Shown here piece after piece: positions 1-5,827 of a DNA stretch of 9,742 bases. Positions within the stretch are counted from its first letter, which is position 1; every line of letters starts with the position of its first letter. Made by a program: the position numbers and the translations under genes. A model generated the notes under the pieces. The model saw only the letters and a program-made list of their open reading frames with translations. It was not told where the DNA came from and ran no database searches. Location: assembly GCA_900544865.1 (NCBI GenBank), contig UQXA01000053.1:1-9742 (forward strand), written 5' to 3'. This stretch comes from an uncultured Collinsella sp. (GTDB lineage Bacteria; Actinomycetota; Coriobacteriia; Coriobacteriales; Coriobacteriaceae).

Positions 1-47
1 ACGAGCGGGGGCTCCTATCTTTTTAGTGCCCTCGGATTGGGTCATAG

Positions 48-293
48 TGTCTGTTTATCATTGTCGAGACGATCGAGGATGCCTATCGCCTTGCTAAGGG
101 TTGCAAAGACATCAAGGAGATCAATTTGGGCGGAACTCGAAAGTCTCCCGAGACCACGCTTCATCCGACCCCCGCGATCTTTGCGACCGAAACCGATGCC
201 GAGCATATCCAAGAGCTTGTGAACGATGGTGTGGTTATCGAAATCCGTCAGGTCCCCAATGACTCAAAGGTATTTGCCAAGGACGTTTTCTAG
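48..293 (+). CDS. PTS EIIB component, mannose/sorbose family, 3' fragment
   Basis: This is the C-terminal part of a mannose-family PTS EIIB subunit, the cytoplasmic protein that takes phosphate from EIIA on a histidine and passes it to the incoming sugar. The frame ending at TAG 291-293 reads LFIIVETIEDAYRLAKG, then KEINLGGTRKS, then VVIEIRQVPNDSK. This is the usual order of the last strands of the family: the VFIIV strand, the INxGG motif and the closing IRQVP strand. The phosphorylated histidine would lie further upstream and is not visible. The frame cannot be followed left of about base 48, because TAG occurs in frame at 24-26 and 45-47 and neither other frame gives recognisable EIIB sequence. 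The gene is therefore interrupted, frameshifted or joined to foreign sequence there. It would fit as the EIIB partner of the EIIC and EIID genes downstream, although a terminator and a candidate promoter separate them. Family call is good; intactness is doubtful. Confidence 0.72.
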   Translation, partial: CLFIIVETIEDAYRLAKGCKDIKEINLGGTRKSPETTLHPTPAIFATETDAEHIQELVNDGVVIEIRQVPNDSKVFAKDVF

Positions 294-342
294 CCGGAAA
301 TATGCCATTGTCTGGCATTTATTAACCAGGTCCTCCTTTCTT

Positions 343-375
343 AAGCCCGTCGATCATTTGATCGACGGGCTTTTT
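343..375 (+). terminator. Rho-independent terminator after EIIB
   Basis: A perfect 13-bp stem (AAGCCCGTCGATC at 343-355 and its complement at 360-372) closes a 4-base ATTT loop and is followed directly by more T residues. It sits 50 bp after the EIIB stop and would end the upstream transcript, or cut down readthrough into the deglycase operon. Confidence 0.9.
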
Positions 376-409
376 ATTAAAGAAAAATCAAAAAAATCTG
401 AAATAGTTC

Positions 410-437
410 TTGCATAGTTAGTTATATAAAGTATTAT
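410..437 (+). promoter_or_regulatory. Candidate sigma-70-type promoter for the deglycase operon
   Basis: TTGCAT (410-415) is followed after 16 bp by TATTAT (432-437); each is close to consensus. TATAAC at 435-440 is an alternative -10 with a longer spacer. The stretch from about 376 to 440 is strikingly AT-rich compared with the genes on both sides. It lies just after the terminator and about 50 bp before the deglycase start, where an operon promoter is expected. Confidence 0.55.
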
Positions 438-446
438 AACGTCATG

Positions 447-467
447 GGATGAATGAAGGGTTCATCC
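447..467 (+). promoter_or_regulatory. Inverted repeat in the deglycase leader
   Basis: GGATGAA (447-453) and TTCATCC (461-467) form a perfect 7-bp inverted repeat around a 7-base spacer. It lies between the predicted transcription start and the ribosome site at 477-481. It could be a repressor operator overlapping the start region or a leader hairpin. The sequence does not tell these apart. Confidence 0.4.
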
Positions 468-487
468 AAGTGAGTTAGGAGTAAGGG

Positions 488-1522
488 ATGTTCAATTTCG
501 ATGAGCCTCGTTACGAGAAGGTTGTGAGCGATGCCCTCGCTCTCCGTCCTCAGATTGAGGCTGCCGTGGACAAGGTCTGCGAGCAGGGTTATTCCAACAT
601 CTTCTTCATCGGCTGCGGCGGCACCTGGGCCCACACGCTCCCGATGAAGTATTGGGTCGAGACCACCACGGCCGACGTCGACGTCCACTGCGAGATTGCC
701 GCTGAGTTCCTCGCATGTCCGCCCAAGACCTTCAACAAGGACTCGGTCTGCGTCTTCTCCACCCGTACCGGCACCACCCCCGAGATCATCGAGGCCGCCA
801 AGTTCTGCCAGGAGCAGGGCGCCCGCACGCTGATGTACGTCTCCAACGACAACACCCCGGCCACCGAGTACGCCGACTACAAGTTCTTCAGCTTCGCCGA
901 GGACGACGTCCTGTGCGAGGCCATCTACACCTACCAGATCACGCTGGTCGCCCGCTTCCTCAAGAACGCCGGCGCCTTCCCCAAGTACGACACCTTCATG
1001 GAGGAGTTCGGCAACATCGCCCCGTACCTCATCAAGGCCAAGGACGCCCAGGACGAGCGCTGCGCCGCCATGGCCGAGGACTTCAGGGACACCGACTACC
1101 ACATGGTGATCGGCTCCGGCATGCTCTGGGGCGAGGCCTACGACTACGCCATGTGCATCCTCGAGGAGATGCAGTGGATCAAGACCAAGTCCATCCACGC
1201 CGCCGAGTTCTTCCACGGCACCATCGAGCTGTGCGAGGAGGGCACGAGCCTCATCATGCTCTACGGCGAGGACGACACCCGTAAGCTCATGGACCGCGTG
1301 GACAACTTCACCCACATGCTCGCCGACGAGAAGGGTGTCAACGTCCGCGTGAACAAGTTTGACACCGCCGAGGTCGAGCTGCCGTTCAGCGACCCCGAGT
1401 TCCGCAAGATCGTCTCCCCGATGGTCACCTACACCATCACCGAGCGTCTGAGCTGCCATCTCGAGCACGTCCGTAACCACCCGCTCACCACGCGTCGTTA
1501 CTATCACCAGATGAACTACTAA
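488..1522 (+). CDS. SIS-domain sugar-amine 6-phosphate deglycase (FrlB/GfrF/FraB-like)
   Basis: This 344-aa cytoplasmic protein has two tandem SIS domains, roughly residues 30-165 and 195-330. It resembles the deglycases that split fructoselysine or glucoselysine 6-phosphate into glucose 6-phosphate and the free amino acid. Sugar-binding features include the glycine-rich FIGCGGT stretch (residues 40-46) and the STRTGTTPE loop (91-99). Glu227 (in EEMQW) and His243 (in EFFHG) are 16 residues apart, which matches the catalytic Glu/His pair I recall for FraB. The C-terminal RRYYHQMNY closely resembles the RRYYGGLVEY end of E. coli FrlB. The ATG has AGGAG at 477-481, six bases away. Codons are strongly G/C-ending, which suggests high expression. 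That bias also leaves a long open antisense frame with no sign of being real. The man-family PTS genes that follow support Amadori-product use, as in gfr-type operons. Exact substrate is inferred; a related aminosugar phosphate is the main alternative. Confidence 0.85.
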   Translation: MFNFDEPRYEKVVSDALALRPQIEAAVDKVCEQGYSNIFFIGCGGTWAHTLPMKYWVETTTADVDVHCEIAAEFLACPPKTFNKDSVCVFSTRTGTTPEIIEAAKFCQEQGARTLMYVSNDNTPATEYADYKFFSFAEDDVLCEAIYTYQITLVARFLKNAGAFPKYDTFMEEFGNIAPYLIKAKDAQDERCAAMAEDFRDTDYHMVIGSGMLWGEAYDYAMCILEEMQWIKTKSIHAAEFFHGTIELCEEGTSLIMLYGEDDTRKLMDRVDNFTHMLADEKGVNVRVNKFDTAEVELPFSDPEFRKIVSPMVTYTITERLSCHLEHVRNHPLTTRRYYHQMNY

Positions 1523-1543
1523 TCCTCTCAAATTGCTGCGGTT

Positions 1544-1582
1544 GTCTGCAGGCGAGCTGCGCAGAACGCCTCGCCTGCAGAC
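1544..1582 (+). promoter_or_regulatory. Intercistronic hairpin between deglycase and EIIC
   Basis: GTCTGCAGGCGAG (1544-1556) and its exact complement (1570-1582) form a GC-rich 13-bp stem around a 13-base loop. The loop itself starts with the palindrome CTGCGCAG. Only a broken T stretch follows, so it is a weak terminator at best. RNA processing, 3'-end protection of the deglycase message, or partial attenuation ahead of the membrane genes would all fit. Confidence 0.65.
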
Positions 1583-1603
1583 CTGTTTCTGGGGTTGATC
1601 GAA

Positions 1604-2377
1604 ATGGTTGTCCAGTATCTTCTAGTTGCACTGGTCGCATTTATTGCGTCCATGGACGAGCAATTATTTGGCATTACGATGCTTGGCCGTCCGCTGTTTA
1701 CGAGCCTGTTTGTCGGCTTGATCCTTGGCGATGTCCAGCAGGGCGTTATCGTCGGCGCTGCTTTGGAGTCCATGTTCATGGGCGCCATCATGGTCGGCGC
1801 GGCGGTTCCTCCCGAGGTCTATGCCTCCGGTGTGCTTGGCTGCGCGTTTGCCGTCATTACGGGTACGGGCACGGCAACTGCCGTCGCGCTCGCCCTTCCC
1901 GTCTCCGTCTTCCTTCAGGTGTGGCGCAACTTCTGCTACGCCGTTCCGGGTGCCTTTGCCTGCAAGAAGATTGAGACCGCTCTGGCAAATCGCGATCTTG
2001 CCAAGGCGAATCTGTACCATCTGACCATCGTGCCTCTGTCGATTGGCATTCCGTCTGCACTGCTGGTGTTTGGCTCGCTGTTCTTTGGTGCCGACCTCAT
2101 CAACAATGCGCTCAACGCGATTCCGCAGTTTGTGATGGACGGCCTCAACGTTGCGTCCGGTGTTATGGTCTGCATCGGCTTCGCTCTTCTTATTAGGACC
2201 ATGGGCGACAACAAGCTGCTTCCTTGGCTGTTCATCGGCTTCATTATGGTCATCTACCTCAAGATGGACGTGGTCGGCGTTGCCGCAGCTGCCATTTGCG
2301 TCGCGCTGCTCCTGGCCTTCCGCGAGGGCTCGTCCGGTCCGCAGGCGGTTGCTGCAGATGAAGAGGAGGACTTCTAA
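1604..2377 (+). CDS. PTS EIIC permease, mannose/sorbose family
   Basis: This integral membrane subunit forms the sugar path of a mannose-family PTS together with EIID. It is 257 aa from ATG 1604. A TTG at 1595 would add three residues but has no ribosome site; GGGG at 1591-1594 lies nine bases before the ATG, so the ATG is preferred, with a modest site. The protein is made almost entirely of hydrophobic segments. It carries the family's GD-x5-GA-x-LE-x2-F core (GDVQQGVIVGAALESMFMG) and the following VGAAVPPEVYASG stretch. A charged acidic tail (DEEEDF) ends the protein. The gene begins 81 bp after the deglycase, beyond an intercistronic hairpin, and its stop overlaps the start of EIID by one base. 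Transported substrate is inferred from the deglycase, not from this sequence. Confidence 0.92.
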   Translation: MVVQYLLVALVAFIASMDEQLFGITMLGRPLFTSLFVGLILGDVQQGVIVGAALESMFMGAIMVGAAVPPEVYASGVLGCAFAVITGTGTATAVALALPVSVFLQVWRNFCYAVPGAFACKKIETALANRDLAKANLYHLTIVPLSIGIPSALLVFGSLFFGADLINNALNAIPQFVMDGLNVASGVMVCIGFALLIRTMGDNKLLPWLFIGFIMVIYLKMDVVGVAAAAICVALLLAFREGSSGPQAVAADEEEDF

Positions 2378-3225
2378 TGGCTACCCAGAACACCGACCTC
2401 AAGGAGGCCAAGAAGGACGCGGTTATGACCCCCGATATGTATCGGAGCATGTTCCTTCGCCAGTTTACGAGCCAGTGCTCGCAGTCGTACGACAAGATGA
2501 TGGCAATGGGCTTCATGTACACCATTCAGAAGCCCCTGCGTAAGATCTATCCCAACGACGACGATTACTATGCGGCACTCGATCGCCATACCGAGTTCTT
2601 TAACATCACGCCTCATGTGCTTCCATTTGTAGCCGGTCTGACGGTTTCGATGGAAGAGCAGGCGGCTGCCGATAAGAACTTCGACACGTCCTCGATTAAC
2701 GCCATGAAGGTCGGCCTCATGGGACCGCTTTCCGGCATTGGCGATTCGTTCTACTGGGGTACGTTCCGCGTGGTCGCCGCCGGCATTGGTATCGGCATCG
2801 CTTCGACGGGCAACCCGCTCGGCCCCATCGTGTACGCGCTCATCTACTCCGTGATTAACTTTGCAACGCGTATCGTCGCCGCCCATCTGGGATACGACCT
2901 GGGAACCAAGTTCCTGCAGCAGTCCGAAGAGAATAACCTCATGTCTCGCATGACGCATGCTGCCGGTGTCCTCGGAATGACCGTTATCGGCGCCATGATT
3001 GCGGCACAGGTCTCACTGTCCACTGCTTTGACCTTTGACGTGGGTGGTTCGGAGATTGTCCTGCAGGATCTGTTCGATTCGATCTTCCCCGGTCTGCTGC
3101 CCTTGCTGGCAACGTTCGCTTGCGTTGCCCTGTACAAAAAGGGCGTCAAGACCATTTGGATTATTATTGGTATCTTCGCGATCTGCATCATCGGAACGGG
3201 TTTGGGAGTGTTCGCGGCGGCGTAA
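2377..3225 (+). CDS. PTS EIID component, mannose/sorbose family
   Basis: This is the second membrane subunit of the mannose-family PTS, 282 aa, a usual length for EIID. The N-terminal 100 or so residues are soluble and helical (FLRQFTSQCSQSYDKMMAMGF, FFNITPH near 74-80). They are followed by the family hallmark MGPLSGIGDS (115-124) and FRVVAAGIGIGIA. Hydrophobic segments fill the C-terminal half, the last being IIIGIFAICIIGTGLGVFAAA. The ATG shares its A with the EIIC stop (TAATG), a classic sign of translational coupling, and GAGGAGGA (2363-2370) lies six bases upstream. It is the last gene of the operon, with a strong terminator 45 bp after its stop. No EIIA gene is visible in the window; EIIA is probably encoded upstream of the EIIB fragment or elsewhere. 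Confidence 0.93.
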   Translation: MATQNTDLKEAKKDAVMTPDMYRSMFLRQFTSQCSQSYDKMMAMGFMYTIQKPLRKIYPNDDDYYAALDRHTEFFNITPHVLPFVAGLTVSMEEQAAADKNFDTSSINAMKVGLMGPLSGIGDSFYWGTFRVVAAGIGIGIASTGNPLGPIVYALIYSVINFATRIVAAHLGYDLGTKFLQQSEENNLMSRMTHAAGVLGMTVIGAMIAAQVSLSTALTFDVGGSEIVLQDLFDSIFPGLLPLLATFACVALYKKGVKTIWIIIGIFAICIIGTGLGVFAAA

Positions 3226-3270
3226 TGTTGACTGCTATGCTCGCGCGTTGGATAACTAACTGACCGTTTG

Positions 3271-3307
3271 AAAACGGGGCTCGGCGTAAGGCCGGCCCCG
3301 TTTTTTG
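3271..3307 (+). terminator. Rho-independent terminator of the PTS operon
   Basis: AAAACGGGGC (3271-3280) pairs with GCCCCGTTTT (3295-3304). A further inner stem, CGGC (3282-3285) with GCCG (3291-3294), closes a GTAAG loop. Six T residues and then GTTT follow the stem base. This is a strong terminator 45 bp after the EIID stop. Confidence 0.92.
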
Positions 3308-3366
3308 TTTGAGGGGTTTTCCGACCGTCCAATAGTCCAGGCCCATGCATCACTCACGTATCTCTC

Positions 3367-3433
3367 ATCTCTCATTCGTCACTAATACGAGAGATAACAG
3401 AAAGATGAGAGATAAATATGAGAGATAACTGAG
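3367..3433 (+). repeat. 67-bp repeat, copy A (three GAGAGATAA boxes)
   Basis: This block matches 3532-3598 at 61 of 67 positions, with no gaps. It holds GAGAGATAA at 3389, 3407 and 3420. The spacings of 18 and 13 bp sum to 31 bp, close to three helical turns, so the outer boxes would face the same side of the DNA. An opposing ATCTCTC lies at the left end (3367-3373). An extra TATCTCTC lies just outside at 3359-3366. Confidence 0.85.
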
Positions 3434-3454
3434 CAGCAAAGAGACAAGCAATCA

Positions 3455-3473
3455 CGGTATTATCTCAATACCG
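3455..3473. repeat. Short perfect inverted repeat between the two 67-bp copies
   Basis: CGGTATT (3455-3461) and AATACCG (3467-3473) flank a 5-base ATCTC spacer, which itself echoes the box sequence. It sits just before the weak candidate -35 at 3475, a good place for an operator or a small hairpin. No T tract follows, so it is not a terminator. Confidence 0.5.
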
Positions 3474-3531
3474 ATTGTTCTACTAGCAAAAACATGTTTA
3501 TATGAAACAGATGGCAGACATCTTATCTTCT

Positions 3532-3598
3532 ATCTCTCACTCATCTCTAATATGAGAGATAACAGAAAGATGAGAGATAATTACGAGAGATAACTGAG
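3532..3598 (+). repeat. 67-bp repeat, copy B (three GAGAGATAA boxes)
   Basis: This second copy is offset by exactly 165 bp from copy A and has the same internal spacing: boxes at 3554, 3572 and 3585, with an opposing TATCTCTC at 3531-3538. The six differences from copy A fall outside all three GAGAGATAA boxes. That pattern suggests the boxes are under selection. It ends 57 bp before the ATG of the AlbA_2 gene. Confidence 0.85.
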
Positions 3599-3655
3599 AG
3601 ACGAAGGAAATCTATTCGCGGCATTCTTAGCAGAACCGAGCGAAAGGACGTGCAG

Positions 3656-5122
3656 ATGAATGAAAACGAGCTGACCGGTCTGCTCGAGTCTTTAAGGCGC
3701 ATGGGCTCGGACGATCTTAACGTCGAGGTCAAGGAGAGCGCCACGACGCTTTCCCGCGACGTATGGGAAACGGTCAGCGCTTTCGCAAACACCGCCGGCG
3801 GCATCATCGTACTCGGAGTGAGCGAGCGCGCGGGTTTTGTCCCAGTTGCAAACTTTGAGACCGAGAAAGTGCTCAACCAATTCGTGGCGGGCATGGGCGA
3901 TGCCGGCGGTCGCGGAAAGCTGGCCAATCCGCCCAAATACACCATTGAACGCGTGGAGCTCCAGGGCGCCGTGGTTCTGGTCATCACGATTGAGGAGCTC
4001 GACCCGTCGAGCAAGCCTTGCTATGTCATAGAGCGGGGCGCTCAAGGTGGCAGCTACAAACGCATCGATGACAAAGATGTCCCGCTTTCGTCGACCGAGG
4101 TTTTGGCACTGTCGTCATACGAACGGACGAGTCCTAGCGATCGCGATACGGTGCCCGGCACGAGTGTGGGCGAACTCGACGAGTCGCTGGTCGACCGCAC
4201 GATAGAGCGCGCCTATTCGTTGACGCCTCGAGCGATGCACGGTGCGACGGACAGGAAGACAAAGATGGAGCGTCTGAATTTCCTCGACCCCCAGGGCAAT
4301 GTTACCAAGGCCGGCCTCCTTGCCGCGGGTGCCTATCCCCAGCAGTTCTATCCCAAGCTCTTTATCGATGTGGCGGTCTATGCCGGAACGCAGAAGGGCG
4401 CGGCGGGGTCGTTGAGGTTCATGGACCGTACGATCTGCGAGGGAACGTTGGGCGAAATGATCTCGGATGCCGTCGCGGCAATCGCCAAGAATTTGCGACG
4501 AACCTCGATGATTAAAGGCGTCTCGCGTGTCGACTCGCTGGAGATTCCCGAGGAGGTCCTGCGCGAGGCAATCGCCAACGCCGTAATCCATCGAGAATAC
4601 GGGGATCGGTTCTGTGGACAATCGATTGCCGTCGACGTCTTTGATGATCGTGTCGAGGTGACAAATCCTGGCGGCCTTTACGGGGGAAAGACTCGCGAGA
4701 ACTTGTTTGACGGCAGCTCCCGATGCCGTAACGCGACGCTTGTGAAGCTCATGTCGCTTGTCCCATTGCCCGACGGCGCGGGCTCTCCTGCCGAAGGCAA
4801 CGGGTCGGGCATTCCAATGATGCTCGATGCCATGCGTGCGCAAGGTCTGGCCGAGCCGTTGTTTTGCCCGGGTTTCGACCGGTTTAAGGTTGTCCTTTAC
4901 CGAGCGAAGGTTGAGCAGGTCGATCATGGCGGGGACCTGATCATGGCGGCCCTTAAGCGCTATGACGAGTTGGGAACGCGCGAACTGGCAGAATGCACGG
5001 GACTCACCGTCTCCCAGGTTAGGGCACGCGTCAATGCGCTCATCTCACAGGGCGAGCTTGAACCTACGGCGTCGGCGACAAGCCGCAACCGTAAATATCG
5101 ACTGTCGGAGCGCGTGGGATAG
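3656..5122 (+). CDS. AlbA_2 (Schlafen-type) / GHKL-like ATPase / winged-helix putative regulator
   Basis: This 488-aa cytoplasmic protein has the layout of the so-called RecG-like or AAA_4 regulators. An N-terminal AlbA_2 (Schlafen-type nucleic-acid-binding) domain spans about residues 20-135, with VEVKESA and FANTAGGIIVLGVSE. The middle of the protein ends in a GHKL-like ATP-binding region from about 275 to 400. That region has an N-box EVLREAIANAVIHREYGD (280-297), a G1-like VEVTNPGG (313-320) and a G2-like GNGSGIPMM (361-369). The last 50 residues form a winged helix (TRELAECTGLTVSQVRARVNALISQGEL). ATG 3656 is preferred over GTG 3650 because AAAGGA (3643-3648) is seven bases from the ATG but only one from the GTG. 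The double repeat block directly upstream looks like its own control region. Function is not established: transcription regulator or stress/phage-defence sensor are both plausible. The nearby RM pair is compatible with a defence context but does not prove it. Confidence 0.82.
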   Translation: MNENELTGLLESLRRMGSDDLNVEVKESATTLSRDVWETVSAFANTAGGIIVLGVSERAGFVPVANFETEKVLNQFVAGMGDAGGRGKLANPPKYTIERVELQGAVVLVITIEELDPSSKPCYVIERGAQGGSYKRIDDKDVPLSSTEVLALSSYERTSPSDRDTVPGTSVGELDESLVDRTIERAYSLTPRAMHGATDRKTKMERLNFLDPQGNVTKAGLLAAGAYPQQFYPKLFIDVAVYAGTQKGAAGSLRFMDRTICEGTLGEMISDAVAAIAKNLRRTSMIKGVSRVDSLEIPEEVLREAIANAVIHREYGDRFCGQSIAVDVFDDRVEVTNPGGLYGGKTRENLFDGSSRCRNATLVKLMSLVPLPDGAGSPAEGNGSGIPMMLDAMRAQGLAEPLFCPGFDRFKVVLYRAKVEQVDHGGDLIMAALKRYDELGTRELAECTGLTVSQVRARVNALISQGELEPTASATSRNRKYRLSERVG

Positions 5123-5222
5123 ATGCGTTAGTGGACGAGGCGACCCAATAATCGACCCTCGATTGGCGTCCATTAAGGTAAAGCGGTTGTTGCCCAGTCG
5201 ACGGTGATGCTAAAGACTCGGC

Positions 5223-5714
5223 TTACGCCGGCATGGCCCCGAACCCGTCTATCAGGAACAGCCTGAGAACCAGCTTGATGACATTTCCCGGTTTGACTTC
5301 TGCCGCGTCAAAGACGTGGCGCTCGGCGAGCTCGCTGCAGTATGCATAGATGTCGCGGATAAGGTCCGCGCCCGAGAGCGTAAACATGTAGCCTGCGTCC
5401 GAAAGCGCATTGGGCGCGGCAGGCAACTTGGCCATGTGACAGAACGTTTGCAGGTCGGGCGCCATAACGTTCTGGTAGTCGAGGTGGCCGTTGGCATCCT
5501 GCGCGGCAAGCTCCAATTGGCGCACAAAATCCAGCGCCGCCGCTAACACAAAGCTCGGCGTAGGCGCATTGACGTCCTGAGTGGTCGCCACAAGCCTGCC
5601 CGCCGCCTGCGTGACAAGCCAAGCGACCTCGCGCTGGCAACGCACGGCCTTGCGCGTAACCGGCTTGATGGACGAAGAAGAAACGCTTCCCTTGGGCGGA
5701 TTCGAAACAGCCAC
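5223..5714 (-). CDS. Unrecognised 163-aa cytoplasmic protein
   Basis: I do not recognise this family. The reading starts at GTG 5714-5712, chosen because GGGAGG (5725-5720) lies five bases upstream; the longer open frame to the left of it overlaps the methyltransferase gene and has no support. The N-terminal 15 residues are rich in Ser and Pro. The rest looks mostly alpha-helical and soluble (RCQREVAWLVTQAAGRLVA, SFVLAAALDFVRQLELAAQ, ADLIRDIYAYCSELAERH, NVIKLVLRLFLIDGF). There is no signal peptide, membrane segment or metal-binding cluster. It converges on the AlbA_2 gene with a 100-bp gap and lies downstream of the methyltransferase on the same strand. A terminator and a candidate promoter between those two suggest it is transcribed alone. 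The clean ribosome site and protein-like composition make it likely real; function unknown. Confidence 0.72.
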   Translation of the reverse strand: MAVSNPPKGSVSSSSIKPVTRKAVRCQREVAWLVTQAAGRLVATTQDVNAPTPSFVLAAALDFVRQLELAAQDANGHLDYQNVMAPDLQTFCHMAKLPAAPNALSDAGYMFTLSGADLIRDIYAYCSELAERHVFDAAEVKPGNVIKLVLRLFLIDGFGAMPA

Positions 5715-5732
5715 AAGAACCTCCCATGAACA

Positions 5733-5754
5733 ATCCGGCCCAACAAGCCCGGAT
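5733..5754 (-). promoter_or_regulatory. Leader inverted repeat of the 163-aa gene
   Basis: ATCCGG (5733-5738) and CCGGAT (5749-5754) form a 6-bp stem around a 10-base loop. It ends seven bases before the GGGAGG ribosome site on the minus strand. In RNA it would sit in the leader just ahead of the ribosome site. It could also be a protein-binding site. Confidence 0.35.
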
Positions 5755-5771
5755 GAAACACGTGCTACATC

Positions 5772-5777
5772 AGTATA
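5772..5777 (-). promoter_or_regulatory. Candidate -10 element for the 163-aa gene
   Basis: On the minus strand TATACT (5777-5772) is one base from the consensus and is preceded by TG. The matching -35 zone falls in the T run of the methyltransferase terminator and is poor, so this would be a -10-driven promoter. The start site would be near 5765, giving a leader of about 50 bases. Confidence 0.4.
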
Positions 5778-5793
5778 CAGGGAAGTGGGGTGG

Positions 5794-5827
5794 AAAAACG
5801 GAGTCGACAGCGTGAACTGCCGGCTCC
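5794..5827 (-). terminator. Rho-independent terminator of the methyltransferase gene
   Basis: On the minus strand GGAGCCGGCAG (5827-5817) pairs with CTGTCGACTCC (5810-5800) around a 6-base loop, with one mismatch and one G-U pair. G and five T residues follow. It begins 12 bases after the methyltransferase stop. Confidence 0.82.

Larger units (their letters stand above)
3308..3655. promoter_or_regulatory. Repeat-rich control region upstream of the AlbA_2 gene
   Basis: About 350 bp hold no convincing gene. The stretch is AT-rich and dominated by GAGAGATAA boxes. Six lie on the + strand (3389, 3407, 3420, 3554, 3572, 3585) and two opposing TATCTCTC boxes at 3359-3366 and 3531-3538. They are grouped in two near-identical blocks annotated separately. 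Between the blocks, TTGTTC (3475-3480) and TATATG (3499-3504), 18 bp apart, form a weak candidate promoter. If it is used, the second block would lie in the mRNA leader. Autoregulation by the downstream protein is the simplest reading, but it is inferred. Confidence 0.6.

Noticed and set aside
715..1284. Second + strand open frame inside the deglycase gene
   Set aside because: Its product is an Arg/His/Pro/Gly-rich shadow typical of a shifted frame in GC-rich DNA, with no ribosome site.
434..1531. Long open frame (365 codons) on the minus strand opposite the deglycase
   Set aside because: It comes from the strong G/C third-position bias of the real gene. Its translation is low in complexity (rich in Gly, Val, Leu, Glu, Asp), it has no recognisable domain, and the + strand frame has clear SIS motifs.
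3352..3600. GAGAGATAA array as a CRISPR array
   Set aside because: Boxes are only 9 bp, spacers are 4-9 bp and themselves repeated between the two copies, and no cas genes are present.
3352..3600. GAGAGATAA array as replication iterons
   Set aside because: No Rep protein, partition genes or DnaA boxes are seen nearby, and the downstream protein has a regulator layout. It cannot be fully excluded from sequence alone.
5132..5172. TGGACG...CGTCCA inverted repeat between the AlbA_2 gene and the 163-aa gene as a terminator
   Set aside because: The stem needs large one-sided bulges and no T tract follows on either strand.
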